From the NCBI RefSeq assembly GCF_900103545.1, contig NZ_FNHH01000006.1:124001-188000 (forward strand): a stretch of DNA of 64,000 nucleotides, read 5' to 3'. The position numbers and the translations under genes are program-made. Shown one piece after another: positions 1-8,919 of the stretch (its first letter is position 1; the number at the start of each line of letters is the position of its first letter). Below the pieces are notes generated by a model. It searched no databases and was not told where the DNA came from. It saw only the letters and a program-made list of their open reading frames with translations. Source of the stretch: Daejeonella rubra. Its GTDB lineage: Bacteria > Bacteroidota > Bacteroidia > Sphingobacteriales > Sphingobacteriaceae.

Positions 1-560
1 GCGGTAAATTTGTTCACTTCACGCTCTCTGTCAACGATCAAACGAACCGCAACAGATTGAACGCGTCCGGCAGAGAGGGAAGGCTTTACTTTTTTCCAAA
101 GTACCGGTGATAATTCAAATCCAACCAGACGATCTAAAACCCGTCTGGCTTGTTGAGCATAAACTAAATTATAATCTATTTTTCTGGGCGACTCAATGGC
201 TTTTAGTATGGCAGTTTTGGTGATCTCATGGAAAACAATACGCTTGGTTTTATCTTCTTTCAAGCCCAATGTTTCAAACAGGTGCCATGAAATTGCTTCT
301 CCTTCACGGTCCTCATCCGATGCAAGCCATACCATTTCTGCATCCTTGGCTAATCTTTTTAATTCATTAACAACTGCTCTTTTATCTGATGGAACCTCAT
401 AACGCTGTTCGAAATTATGGTTTACATCAATGGCATCATCGGTCTTGATCAGGTCACGAATATGACCATAGCTTGATTTTACAAGAAAATCTTTTCCCAG
501 GTACCCTTCGATTGTTTTGGCCTTAGCCGGTGACTCAACAATAAGTAGATTTTTAGCCAT
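1..560 (-). CDS. topA: DNA topoisomerase I, N-terminal part (cut by window edge)
   Basis: Type IA topoisomerase that relaxes negatively supercoiled DNA in the cytoplasm. Translating the minus strand from the ATG at 560 gives a protein beginning MAKNLLIVESPAKAKTIEGY, the classic TOPRIM start of TopA. Further on come the acidic TOPRIM motif SDEDREGEA and the stretches RRVLDRLVGFELSP and SAGRVQSVAVRL, all characteristic of the family. About 186 residues are visible, and the reading frame stays open to the left edge, so the rest of the gene lies outside. It reads in the same direction as mnmA, 142 bp downstream of it. The identification is secure; only the C-terminus is unseen. Confidence 0.96.
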   Translation of the reverse strand, partial: MAKNLLIVESPAKAKTIEGYLGKDFLVKSSYGHIRDLIKTDDAIDVNHNFEQRYEVPSDKRAVVNELKRLAKDAEMVWLASDEDREGEAISWHLFETLGLKEDKTKRIVFHEITKTAILKAIESPRKIDYNLVYAQQARRVLDRLVGFELSPVLWKKVKPSLSAGRVQSVAVRLIVDREREVNKFT

Positions 561-702
561 TCAGTTCAATGATATAATGCAAATAAAGGTAATATTAAAG
601 GGAATGGCAAATCAGTCATTTGCAGAATCGCAGAATACGTGCTGAAATCGGCCAGAATTCGAGAAAAAAATAGAATTCTAAAAATCTTTTTTTAGGAGAA
701 GT

Positions 703-1791
703 TTAAACCAGAAAACCTCCTCCAAGGAGATCATTGCCTTCATAAAATACAGCCGACTGACCCGGAGCAATTCCAGAAACCGAATGGTGGAAATTTATTT
801 TGATCCTATCTCCATCCTGTACAAGTGTACTCATTGCACCTGAATCTTTATACCTGATCTTGGTTACCGCATCAAGGGGTTCAGAAATGCTTTCATATTT
901 TACCAGATTTATATTTCTTACGACTGCTTCTGATTTCTCAAGCTCTTCAATGGTTCCCAGCATAACCGTATTACTTTCAGGAAGAATTCTGGTAACGAAC
1001 ATCGGATGACCAAAAGCAACGCCTAATCCTTTACGCTGTCCGATAGTATAATAAGGATATCCCAGATGTTTCCCGGCAATGGTGCCGTCGCTGAGCATAA
1101 AGTTGCCGGGGCCAATGCGTTCGTCAAGATCGTCTACTTTATTCCTTAGGAAGGATCTGTAATCATTATCCGGAACAAAACAGATCTCATAACTTTCAGA
1201 TTTGTTCGCCAGTTCTAACTGTCCCATATCTTTTGCCATTTGTCTGATCTCAGATTTGGCAAAACTTCCCAGCGGAAAGCGGGTGCGAGCCAGATTTTCC
1301 TGAGAAACACCCCAAAGCACATAGGATTGGTCTTTATGTTCATCCTTACCTTTAGAGATCACATAACGGCCACTATCCTGAACACGAATATTGGCATAAT
1401 GTCCGGTAGCTATAAACTCACAATCGAGTTTGTCGGCACGCTTGAGCAGTGCTTCCCACTTAATATGCGTATTACATAGAACACATGGATTAGGGGTTCT
1501 GCCTGATAGATATTCATCAACAAAATTGTCGATCACGAAATCGCCGAATTCACTTCTGATATCCAATATATAATGCGGAAATCCATAAGCAACAGCAAGG
1601 GCGCGTGCATCATTGATGCTGTCCAGACTGCAGCATCCGGTTTCTTTGGATGAACCACCAGAAGAGGCGTAGTCCCAGGTTTTCATGGTCAGGCCGATTA
1701 CCTCATAGCCCTGCTCGTGAAGCATTACTGCTGCTACCGAACTATCCACTCCGCCACTCATGGCAACCAATACTCTACCTCTTTTACTCAT
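703..1791 (-). CDS. mnmA: tRNA-specific 2-thiouridylase MnmA
   Basis: Catalyses ATP-dependent 2-thiolation of the wobble uridine in tRNA-Lys, tRNA-Glu and tRNA-Gln. At 362 aa it has the usual family length. The N-terminal PP-loop SGGVDSS (residues 12-18) binds ATP. The two catalytic cysteines are seen as Cys103 in NPCVLCN and Cys204 in YEICFVPD. The central GHYANI and the C-terminal FYEGNDLLGGGFL are also typical of MnmA. It lies between the aldehyde dehydrogenase upstream and topA downstream, all on the minus strand but with gaps of 142-189 bp, so co-transcription is uncertain. Nothing unusual is seen in the sequence. Confidence 0.97.
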   Translation of the reverse strand: MSKRGRVLVAMSGGVDSSVAAVMLHEQGYEVIGLTMKTWDYASSGGSSKETGCCSLDSINDARALAVAYGFPHYILDIRSEFGDFVIDNFVDEYLSGRTPNPCVLCNTHIKWEALLKRADKLDCEFIATGHYANIRVQDSGRYVISKGKDEHKDQSYVLWGVSQENLARTRFPLGSFAKSEIRQMAKDMGQLELANKSESYEICFVPDNDYRSFLRNKVDDLDERIGPGNFMLSDGTIAGKHLGYPYYTIGQRKGLGVAFGHPMFVTRILPESNTVMLGTIEELEKSEAVVRNINLVKYESISEPLDAVTKIRYKDSGAMSTLVQDGDRIKINFHHSVSGIAPGQSAVFYEGNDLLGGGFLV

Positions 1792-1902
1792 TGAAATATT
1801 ATCAGGCTAACAGCCATTTGAATCAGCTGCAAAGATAAGGCTTTATTAAATAATCTGTCATGCAGACGGTCAGAGCGGGGTAAATTATGAAATTTAATAA
1901 AG

Positions 1903-1927
1903 ATTCAGTCAGAAAACAGGACTGAAT
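1903..1927 (-). terminator. Candidate terminator hairpin after the aldehyde dehydrogenase
   Basis: An 8-bp perfect inverted repeat, ATTCAGTC at 1903-1910 and GACTGAAT at 1920-1927, with a 9-nt loop. It lies about 55 bp beyond the stop codon of the aldehyde dehydrogenase on the minus strand. The stretch after it on that strand is T/A-rich (CTTTATTAAATTT) but has no clean U tract, so it may be a weak terminator or a processing hairpin. Confidence 0.4.
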
Positions 1928-1980
1928 TATATGAAGTATTTATTTATATTATTATGTATAAATAATTGATTAACAATATT

Positions 1981-3348
1981 TTATTTAATAAATACTGTTT
2001 TGACATTTACAAATTCCTTAATTCCATAATGTGAAAGTTCCCTTCCATAACCAGATTGTCTGATCCCACCAAAGGGTAATCTTGGGTCTGACCTGACAAA
2101 TGAATTTACAAAACAGGAACCGGCTTCGAGTTGCTTTGCTGCTATCTCTTCACCACGCTGAATATTTCGGGTGAATACAGCTGCTCCAAGTCCAAATACG
2201 CTGTCATTTGCCAAATTAACGGCTTCCTCTTCATTTTCAGCACTAATAATTGCCGCTACCGGTCCGAATAGCTCCTCATCGAATGCCGGCATATCCTTTT
2301 TGACGTTTGTAAGGATAGTGGGGGGATAAAAAGCATTGACCCCATCCGGGATTTTGCCTCCTAACAGGCAAATAGCTCCCATTTCAATGCTTTTCAAAAC
2401 CTGCTGATGAAGTTCATCCCTTAGATCAATCCTGGCCTGCGGACCGATATCGCTCATTTCATTCAAAGGATCGCCCATGATCTTTGCAGCCATCTTTTGT
2501 TTGAACAATTCTGTGAATTGCTTCTCCACAGATTTGACCACTATAAAACGTTTGGCCGAAATACAGCTTTGTCCGCTGTTGATCAGACGGCTGTTCACAC
2601 AACTTTCGGCAGCCAGTTCAAGATCGGCATCCTGTAGGATCAGGTAGGCATCACTTCCTCCAAGTTCCAATACTGATTTTTTTAAAACTGAAGCCGCTTT
2701 TGCAGCTACCTTTTTACCAGCTTCTGTACTTCCGGTGAGGGTAACAGCTTTTATATGTGGGTTTTCAATGACTCTATCAACCTGTTCACTGCCGATCAAC
2801 AGGGTTTGAAACACATGATCCGGAAAACCAGCTTCTTTAATTATTTTCTCAATTTCAAGGGCACAGCCAAATACATTGGATGCATGTTTCAGGACTGCAG
2901 TATTTCCAGCCATCAGGGCAGGAGCAAGAAACCTGAAAACCTGCCAGAATGGAAAATTCCAGGGCATTACGGCAAGTATTACGCCCAATGGTTGAAAAGA
3001 GACATAACTTTTTGAGGCATCTGTTTGGATTAGCTCATCCTGTAAAAAAGTTTCTGCATGCCAGGCATAATATTCACAAACATCCGCGCATTTTTCAATC
3101 TCTGCCCGGCCACCTTTTAGAGGTTTACCCATTTCAAGGGCCATAAGTATGGCAAGTTCTTCTTTTCTATTGCGCAGAATTTCGGCTGTGGCCAATAAAT
3201 GATTGCTGCGCACAGTATAGGAGCTTTGTTTCCATTTTTTCCATGCCTCATGCGTCTGATCGATTTTTGTGCCCACTTCCACAGAAGTATGAGCCTGATA
3301 TGATTTAAGAACCTGTCCGTTTAACGGATTAATCGAATTTATGGTCAT
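1981..3348 (-). CDS. NAD(P)-dependent aldehyde dehydrogenase, succinate-semialdehyde dehydrogenase type
   Basis: Oxidises an aldehyde, probably succinate semialdehyde, to the acid with NAD(P)+ in the cytoplasm. The protein has 455 residues, the length of the short GabD-like branch. Visible features are the cofactor-binding segment MPWNFPFWQ (about 128-136), the glycine-rich LTGSTEAGKKV (about 204-214), the general base Glu228 in LELGGSD and the catalytic Cys262 in NSGQSCISAKRF. The C-terminal LPFGGIRQSGYGRELSHYGIKEF is also typical. No GABA transaminase is next to it, so the substrate is inferred from family resemblance only. It is a separate gene on the minus strand with its own upstream gap. 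Confidence 0.88.
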   Translation of the reverse strand: MTINSINPLNGQVLKSYQAHTSVEVGTKIDQTHEAWKKWKQSSYTVRSNHLLATAEILRNRKEELAILMALEMGKPLKGGRAEIEKCADVCEYYAWHAETFLQDELIQTDASKSYVSFQPLGVILAVMPWNFPFWQVFRFLAPALMAGNTAVLKHASNVFGCALEIEKIIKEAGFPDHVFQTLLIGSEQVDRVIENPHIKAVTLTGSTEAGKKVAAKAASVLKKSVLELGGSDAYLILQDADLELAAESCVNSRLINSGQSCISAKRFIVVKSVEKQFTELFKQKMAAKIMGDPLNEMSDIGPQARIDLRDELHQQVLKSIEMGAICLLGGKIPDGVNAFYPPTILTNVKKDMPAFDEELFGPVAAIISAENEEEAVNLANDSVFGLGAAVFTRNIQRGEEIAAKQLEAGSCFVNSFVRSDPRLPFGGIRQSGYGRELSHYGIKEFVNVKTVFIK

Positions 3349-3469
3349 ATCGTATTTGAATCGGGGGTAGTTTAATTAACAGAGAATTATTCCACCAAAT
3401 TTAAATTTGGCAGGATACTTTTAAGCTTAAGGATATTATAGCCTTTACAGATATAACAGATAATACCCC

Positions 3470-4528
3470 TTATTTATTATTTAATTTTTTGATCAGATCG
3501 GTTTCTTCTTTCCGGTATGGTGTACCATTTGGCCAAAAAATATCGTGGAACCATACTTCAGGCTGAGCGCCATCTTTGATAGGTTTATCCCATGCGTATA
3601 TGGTATTGGTTTTGCCGGAAACTAGTCCCCAGTTGATTGCCCCAATATTTTCTTTTTGCAGCATTGGCATCGAATTGGCGAAAGTACTGTTATTGGTTCG
3701 TGCCATGTATTCAGTACATATCATTGGTCTGCCATGGGTTTTAAGTACCTGTAAAGCTCTTTTATGCCATTCAGGTGCTTCATAATCATGATAAGTTATA
3801 ATGTCTGAATTGAGGATCTGAAAGGCATTGAATTTTTCAAAATCCCACCTCCAAACTCCTGCAGAAATGGGCTGATCAGGATTTACCTCTCTGGCCCATT
3901 GAAAAACCTTTGTTAACAGGGGCAATGAGCTGTCTAATTTGCCTGAATTACCGGGCTCATTATACAGATCCCATAAAAGGATCCGTTTGTCTTTAGAAAA
4001 ATGCCCCATTACATCCTTGACATAAGTTTCAAGGGCTGGGAAATTGTCTGTTTCCTTGTAGGCAGGATCACCGGGATCCTGTACCCAGCCTGAATTATGG
4101 ATCCCTGGTTTCGGGGCAGGCTGTTTTCCTATCAGTCCTATCTTATTCCAGCAATCATCGAAAAACACAAAAATGGTTTGAATATGGTGTTTCTCTGCAA
4201 TGCTTAAGTATTGATCTATTCTGCTTTTAAAGCCCTTAGGGTCTTGCTTGTATGCCAGGCTATGCAGATAGACCCGCATGGTATTAAATCCTATGCCCTC
4301 AGCCCAGCCTAGCTCCCTGTCAATAGTTTTGGGGTCAAATGATGAAGCCTGCCACATTTCCAGCTGGTTGATTGCAGTGCTGGGGATGAAATTAGCTCCA
4401 TTTATCCATGGGTGTTCAGCATACCATTTGTTTGCTTTTTCAATGCTCCATTTACCTGCAATTTGAGCATTAACATGGAAGCTTATTGTCATTAATAAAA
4501 CAGCTGTAATGATGTATCTTAACTTCAT
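3470..4528 (-). CDS. Exported cellulase-family (GH5-like) glycoside hydrolase
   Basis: Predicted exported retaining glycoside hydrolase with a TIM-barrel fold, 352 aa. Residues 1-21 form a signal peptide ending near HVNA. The mature part starts with a WSIEKANKWYAEHPWINGANFIPS segment shared by Bacteroidota cellulase-family enzymes. The acid/base is probably Glu191 in WDLYNEPGN and the nucleophile Glu273 in ICTEYMA. Family members act on beta-glucans, mannans or xylans, and the sequence does not tell which. No SusC/SusD pair or other carbohydrate gene adjoins it, so it is not part of a classical polysaccharide utilisation locus here. It stands alone, divergent from the DUF1800 gene. Confidence 0.82.
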   Translation of the reverse strand: MKLRYIITAVLLMTISFHVNAQIAGKWSIEKANKWYAEHPWINGANFIPSTAINQLEMWQASSFDPKTIDRELGWAEGIGFNTMRVYLHSLAYKQDPKGFKSRIDQYLSIAEKHHIQTIFVFFDDCWNKIGLIGKQPAPKPGIHNSGWVQDPGDPAYKETDNFPALETYVKDVMGHFSKDKRILLWDLYNEPGNSGKLDSSLPLLTKVFQWAREVNPDQPISAGVWRWDFEKFNAFQILNSDIITYHDYEAPEWHKRALQVLKTHGRPMICTEYMARTNNSTFANSMPMLQKENIGAINWGLVSGKTNTIYAWDKPIKDGAQPEVWFHDIFWPNGTPYRKEETDLIKKLNNK

Positions 4529-4698
4529 ATTTTCCTTAGTTTATTTCCCCTGACAGTTTTTCAGCATTAAATTGAAATTGACTGGACGATAGGAGGTATT
4601 TCTTTATTTTTAATTTTAATACACAAAATACGATTAATTCGTTCAAATTTAATCCTTTAATGTTTTCAATAGTCTGAACAGTATAAAGCCTGGAAATC

Positions 4699-6669
4699 AT
4701 GATTAAACATGCACTGAAATACTTTTATCTGCCTTTTGTAGTAATTTTTTGCGGGATTCTCTTTTCAGCATTTCTTGTGCCTGAAACCGTAGCGACCAGA
4801 TTTCCATATAAAAAGGCAGGCCTGACTGAGCGTCAGGCGGCAGCACACTTATTGAACCGCTTTACTTTTGGTGCCCGTCCCGGAGATATTGATGAAGTCC
4901 TTAAAGCAGGTCCTGAGAAGTGGTTTGCACAACAATTGGCAGCAAAACAGAACGATGAACAGCTGAATAAAATGCTGAGCTCTTATGATGCTATCAATTT
5001 GAGCAATTCAGAGGTTGTTAAGCTATTCCCTAAGAATGCGCAGGTTTTACGTTTGGCCATCAGTGACGGCGTTATCAATAAGGATTCAGTGAACCTTTCT
5101 GATATGAAGAAATACCGTGAACAGCTTGGAGCTTATATGCGTGACAAAGGCTACAGGCCCCAGGCTGAACTTTTCAGGCAGCTGGTTAATCAGAAGATAT
5201 TGAGAGCAGCATACAGTAATAATCAGATGCAGGAGATCCTGACTGATTTCTGGTTTAATCATTTTAATGTTTCAGTTACCAAAAATATAAGTGCAGAATA
5301 TATTCCTGCTTATGAAAGAGATGTGATCAGGCCAAATGTGTACGGTAAGTTTGAAGACCTGCTCGTTGCTACCGCTAAATCTCCCGCCATGCTTTTCTTT
5401 CTCGACAATTTTAGCAGCGCAGGTTCAGCAGAAAGTATGAACAATCCTGTCAACGAAAAGATGCGTAAACAGATAGCTGCAAGGTCAGAAATGCAAATGG
5501 CAGATACCACATCATTAAGAACAAAGGCCTTGAAGAAGGTACAGCAAAACAGGAAAAACCAGGGACTTAATGAAAATTATGCACGTGAAGTGATGGAATT
5601 GCATACCCTGGGTGTTGATGGAGGTTATACCCAGGCTGATGTGACTCAGGCAGCCCGTGTGCTGACAGGCTGGACTGTTTCTCCTATGGAAAATGCCTAT
5701 GGTTCTCCGGTAAAGAATATGATCGAAAAAGCAGGGGAGGAGAACCTGAAGAAAAGAGGATTTATCTTTGACGGTGATTTTCTTTTCGCTGCGAATCGTC
5801 ATGATAGAGGCGAAAAGACGGTCCTTGGCAAAGTTTTCCCCGCTAACGGTGGATATGAGGAAGGTATTGAACTTTTGAGTATGCTCGCAGAACATCCTTC
5901 CACAGCAAAATTCATTTCCCGTAAGATCGCAATCCGTTTTGTTAATGATAAGCCATCAGAAATGCTTATCGAAAAGATGGCGAAAACCTTCAGGGAGAAG
6001 GATGGGAATATTTCAGAAGTACTCATCACCATGGTATCTTCTCCGGAATTCTGGACAGCCGAGGCATTAAGGGAAAAGACAAAATCTCCTTTTGAACTTG
6101 CAATAAGTGCAGTAAGGAGTATGAATGCTGAAATTAAACAGCCTTTCCAATTGAATACCTGGATCACCAGAATGGGCCAGAAAATGTATTATTATCAGGC
6201 ACCGACCGGTTTTCCGGATAATGGACAATATTGGATCAATACAGGATCATTACTTAACAGGATGAATTTTGGCCTGGCCCTGGCTTCACAGCGTATTCCG
6301 GGAATAAAGGTTGATCTGTTGGCATTAAATAAGAATCGGGAGCCTGAAAGTTCTGAGGCTGCTTTGATCACCTACAGTAAAATAATTATGCCTGAGCGCG
6401 ACCTTGATCAAACAATTGCCCGTCTAAGTCCGATGTTAAATGACCCGGAACTTCTAAAGAAGGTTGAAGCAGCTGCCTCTAAAAATAAAGTGCCACAAAC
6501 CATGCAGACCATGACGAACGAGGATGCACAAATGACGAATGAACGAAGCCCTGAGTCTTTATTAAAAAATAATTCAATATCTCTTAATTCAGTTCCAATA
6601 GCTGGCAATAGTATGCTGGCACAGGTAGTTGGGGTGATCTTAGGGTCTCCGGAATTTCAAAGAAAGTGA
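4699..6669 (+). CDS. Exported DUF1800 family protein
   Basis: A 656-aa member of the DUF1800 family, whose biochemical role is unknown. The N-terminus has a hydrophobic export segment (about residues 8-28). Family hallmarks are AAHLLNRFTFGARPGDIDEVL near residue 50, LTDFWFNHFNV in the middle, and NENYAREVMELHTLGVDGGYTQADV followed by ARVLTGWT. The C-terminal tail before the last 40 residues is low in complexity and rich in M, T, N and E. It precedes the DUF1501 gene by 19 bp. This pair is a recurrent two-gene unit in many bacteria and is thought to act together at the cell envelope. The start at 4699 places the signal segment at the very N-terminus. Confidence 0.9.
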   Translation: MIKHALKYFYLPFVVIFCGILFSAFLVPETVATRFPYKKAGLTERQAAAHLLNRFTFGARPGDIDEVLKAGPEKWFAQQLAAKQNDEQLNKMLSSYDAINLSNSEVVKLFPKNAQVLRLAISDGVINKDSVNLSDMKKYREQLGAYMRDKGYRPQAELFRQLVNQKILRAAYSNNQMQEILTDFWFNHFNVSVTKNISAEYIPAYERDVIRPNVYGKFEDLLVATAKSPAMLFFLDNFSSAGSAESMNNPVNEKMRKQIAARSEMQMADTTSLRTKALKKVQQNRKNQGLNENYAREVMELHTLGVDGGYTQADVTQAARVLTGWTVSPMENAYGSPVKNMIEKAGEENLKKRGFIFDGDFLFAANRHDRGEKTVLGKVFPANGGYEEGIELLSMLAEHPSTAKFISRKIAIRFVNDKPSEMLIEKMAKTFREKDGNISEVLITMVSSPEFWTAEALREKTKSPFELAISAVRSMNAEIKQPFQLNTWITRMGQKMYYYQAPTGFPDNGQYWINTGSLLNRMNFGLALASQRIPGIKVDLLALNKNREPESSEAALITYSKIIMPERDLDQTIARLSPMLNDPELLKKVEAAASKNKVPQTMQTMTNEDAQMTNERSPESLLKNNSISLNSVPIAGNSMLAQVVGVILGSPEFQRK

Positions 6670-6688
6670 TATTTTAAAGCACAAGACC

Positions 6689-7954
6689 ATGATATCAAGA
6701 AAAGCATTTTTAAAAGCAGGCGGTTTGACTTTGTTTGGTATTGGTATGGGAGGAATTCCGGCCTTTATGGCGCATGCTGCTGAACTGGTGCAAGCACCTA
6801 AGCTGTTCAAGAGAAAAAAAATATTGGTTTCTATTTTTCAGCGGGGTGCAATGGATGGACTCATGGCTGTTACTCCATTTGAAGATCAGTACCTAAAGGC
6901 TGCCCGCCCTGGACTATTCCTTAGTCCGGTTAAAAATGGCAATAACAACCCTCTGATTGATTTGGATGGCCGTTTCGGACTACATCCTTCGATGCGTGCT
7001 TTTGAAAGTATGTTCAGAGAGAAGCGCTTAGCGATTGTTCATGGAATGGGATCTCCAAACAATACCCGTTCGCATTTTGATGCACAGGATTATATGGAAT
7101 CAGGAACACCTTTTAATAAAGGAACATCCAGCGGATGGCTCAACAGGGCAGCAGGATTACTTGGCCATGATGCAACTCCCTTTCAGGCAGTAAGCCTGAC
7201 CTCCTCTATGCCGCGGTCTTTCTATGGTAATACACCTTCAGTTGCAATAAGTAACCTTCAGGATTTCACGATTCAGATGCGTGGCAATCCGATGGGTGCA
7301 AAACGGGTTTCTCAAAGCTTTGAAGAACTGTATGATCAAACATCTTCAGGTCTATTAAAGACCACAGGCAAAGAAAGTTTTGATGCCGTTAAAATGCTGC
7401 AGAAAGTAGATACAAAAAACTATAAGCCAGCTAATAATGCAGTTTATCCCAATAGTCCGCTAGGAAATTCCCTGAAACAGATCGCCCAATTAATAAAAAT
7501 GGATGTAGGCCTTGAGGTTGCATTCGCAGAATCAGGTGGCTGGGATACCCATTTTAACCAGGGTTCAGAGAATGGGATATTTGCCAGAAATGTCAATGAT
7601 CTTAGTCTGAGTATAATGGCTTTCTGGTCGGATATGGCACTGTATCAGGATGACCTTACAGTAATGACCATGACAGAGTTTGGAAGAACTGTTAAGCAGA
7701 ATGGTACGGGAGGGACCGATCATGGACGTGCTTCCTGTAATTTCATACTTGGAAATGATGTGAATGGCGGCATTGTGCATGGTAATGTAGCCCCCCTGGC
7801 CCTGGAAAACCTGGAAGATGGTCGGGATCTGGCTGTTACCACAGATTTTAGAAGCATTTTCTCTGAGGTAGCAGAAAAACACCTGCTTATACCAAATAAG
7901 GAAAACTTATTATTTCCGGGTTTTGATGGTAAGAATATTGGTATTATGAAATGA
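6689..7954 (+). CDS. Exported DUF1501 family protein
   Basis: A 421-aa DUF1501 protein, related in fold to the alkaline phosphatase/sulfatase group but of unknown activity. The N-terminus MISRKAFLKAGG followed by a hydrophobic segment ending near AHA looks like a Tat-type leader with an Arg-Lys pair in place of the usual twin arginine. Family features are FQRGAMDGLMAVTPF, RSHFDAQDYMESGTP, SGGWDTHFNQG and MTEFGRTVKQNGTGGTDHG. It follows the DUF1800 gene after 19 bp and is almost certainly co-transcribed with it. The conserved pairing suggests a shared envelope function that cannot be named from the sequence. Confidence 0.9.
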   Translation: MISRKAFLKAGGLTLFGIGMGGIPAFMAHAAELVQAPKLFKRKKILVSIFQRGAMDGLMAVTPFEDQYLKAARPGLFLSPVKNGNNNPLIDLDGRFGLHPSMRAFESMFREKRLAIVHGMGSPNNTRSHFDAQDYMESGTPFNKGTSSGWLNRAAGLLGHDATPFQAVSLTSSMPRSFYGNTPSVAISNLQDFTIQMRGNPMGAKRVSQSFEELYDQTSSGLLKTTGKESFDAVKMLQKVDTKNYKPANNAVYPNSPLGNSLKQIAQLIKMDVGLEVAFAESGGWDTHFNQGSENGIFARNVNDLSLSIMAFWSDMALYQDDLTVMTMTEFGRTVKQNGTGGTDHGRASCNFILGNDVNGGIVHGNVAPLALENLEDGRDLAVTTDFRSIFSEVAEKHLLIPNKENLLFPGFDGKNIGIMK

Positions 7955-8041
7955 TCTCCGGATAATTTTGCTCCTGTTTTAGTCGAATTAATACACAATT
8001 TCTATAATACTAAGCATTCAATGTGATGCTTTTTCAGATAT

Positions 8042-8189
8042 GTCCATTAATAATTCAGATAAATTTTTTCATCGTATTTTTAGTTTTAGATAATATTATG
8101 ATATATTATTTCTTTAAGAGAAATATATTCTCTTAAAATATTCAAGTCGGCTATTTTTTATCAGCCAATACTCCAGTCCGTCCATTAAT
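8042..8189. promoter_or_regulatory. Direct repeat GTCCATTAAT flanking a hairpin, upstream of the AraC-type gene
   Basis: The decamer GTCCATTAAT occurs at 8042-8051 and again at 8180-8189. The second copy extends into an imperfect palindrome, GTCCA-N6-TGGAC, ending 8195. Between them, at 8113-8137, is a perfect 10-bp inverted repeat (TTTAAGAGAA and TTCTCTTAAA, loop of five). The hairpin may end the DUF1801-type transcript upstream (the DUF1800/DUF1501 unit) or act as an operator. AraC-family regulators commonly bind direct repeats, so autoregulation is possible. This is inference from position only. Confidence 0.35.
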
Positions 8190-8231
8190 TTGGACATTAT
8201 TTTTTATGGGGCACTTCCTTTGCAATAGAAT

Positions 8232-8801
8232 ATGTATACAATGGAACTCTTCATAAAAAATATGGTTTGCATTCGGTGCAAAATGATCGTTAAGCTCGAG
8301 CTTGAGAAAGCAGGACTTACCTTCGATCGTTTAGAGCTCGGAAGAGTCCATATAACTGGAACCCCTGGTTTAGATCAGTTAGAAGAATTCAGGCAGGGAT
8401 TGATCAACTCAGGTTTAGAGTTAATAAAAAGTAAAAAAAGTATTCTGGTTGAGAAAATCAAAAATGTCATTTTTGAAATGCTGAATAATACAGCAGAGCC
8501 TTTAAGAATGAATTTTTCAGATCACCTCAGTGAAAAGCTTAATCTCGATTATACCTATCTCGCTAATATGTTTTCAGAATCTCAGGAAACCAGCATAGAG
8601 CAATTTATTATCAAGCAAAAAATCCAAAAGGTCAAATACCTAATTTCTTGCAACGAACTTACCCTGACAGAAATTTCCTGGAAGATGCATTATAGCAGTG
8701 TTGCTCATCTTTCCACCCAATTTAAAAAAGTAACCGGAATAACTCCCTCCATCTACAAGCAATATCCACAGAGCAGATACCTTCTGCTTGAAAATGTGTG
8801 A
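8232..8801 (+). CDS. AraC-family transcriptional regulator with HMA-like N-terminal domain
   Basis: A 189-aa DNA-binding protein. Residues 1-65 resemble a heavy-metal-associated domain with the Met-x-Cys-x-x-Cys pattern (MVCIRC). Residues about 85-180 form an AraC-type double helix-turn-helix, ending in the signature EISWKMHYSSVAHLSTQFKKVTGITPSIYK. This compact architecture is common in Bacteroidota. A second start, MELFIKN at 8241, is equally possible. It reads towards the ice-binding protein gene, 118 bp upstream of that gene's chosen start, and could control it. The metal dependence is suggested by the CxxC but not shown. Confidence 0.85.
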   Translation: MYTMELFIKNMVCIRCKMIVKLELEKAGLTFDRLELGRVHITGTPGLDQLEEFRQGLINSGLELIKSKKSILVEKIKNVIFEMLNNTAEPLRMNFSDHLSEKLNLDYTYLANMFSESQETSIEQFIIKQKIQKVKYLISCNELTLTEISWKMHYSSVAHLSTQFKKVTGITPSIYKQYPQSRYLLLENV

Positions 8802-8853
8802 ATCATATAAACTTTTCAAATAGTTGTGTAACATCTGAGCCGGAATACGGGAG

Positions 8854-8861
8854 TATGTTTG
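8854..8861 (+). promoter_or_regulatory. Candidate -7 element of the ice-binding protein gene
   Basis: TATGTTTG fits the Bacteroidota -7 consensus TAnnTTTG exactly. It lies 58 bp before the chosen ATG at 8920. No well-placed -33 TTTG is seen; the nearest TTG (8824-8826) is 27 bp away, which is too far. Confidence 0.4.
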
Positions 8862-8919
8862 TATTGTGCTAAGTTCTGAACTTTCGGAACCGCCAATAAA
8901 ACCTATAAAAAATCAAATT

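Noticed and set aside
5515..6167. Overlapping antisense open frames inside the DUF1800 gene
   Set aside because: They are shadows of a strong conserved coding region on the other strand and show no domain or start signal.
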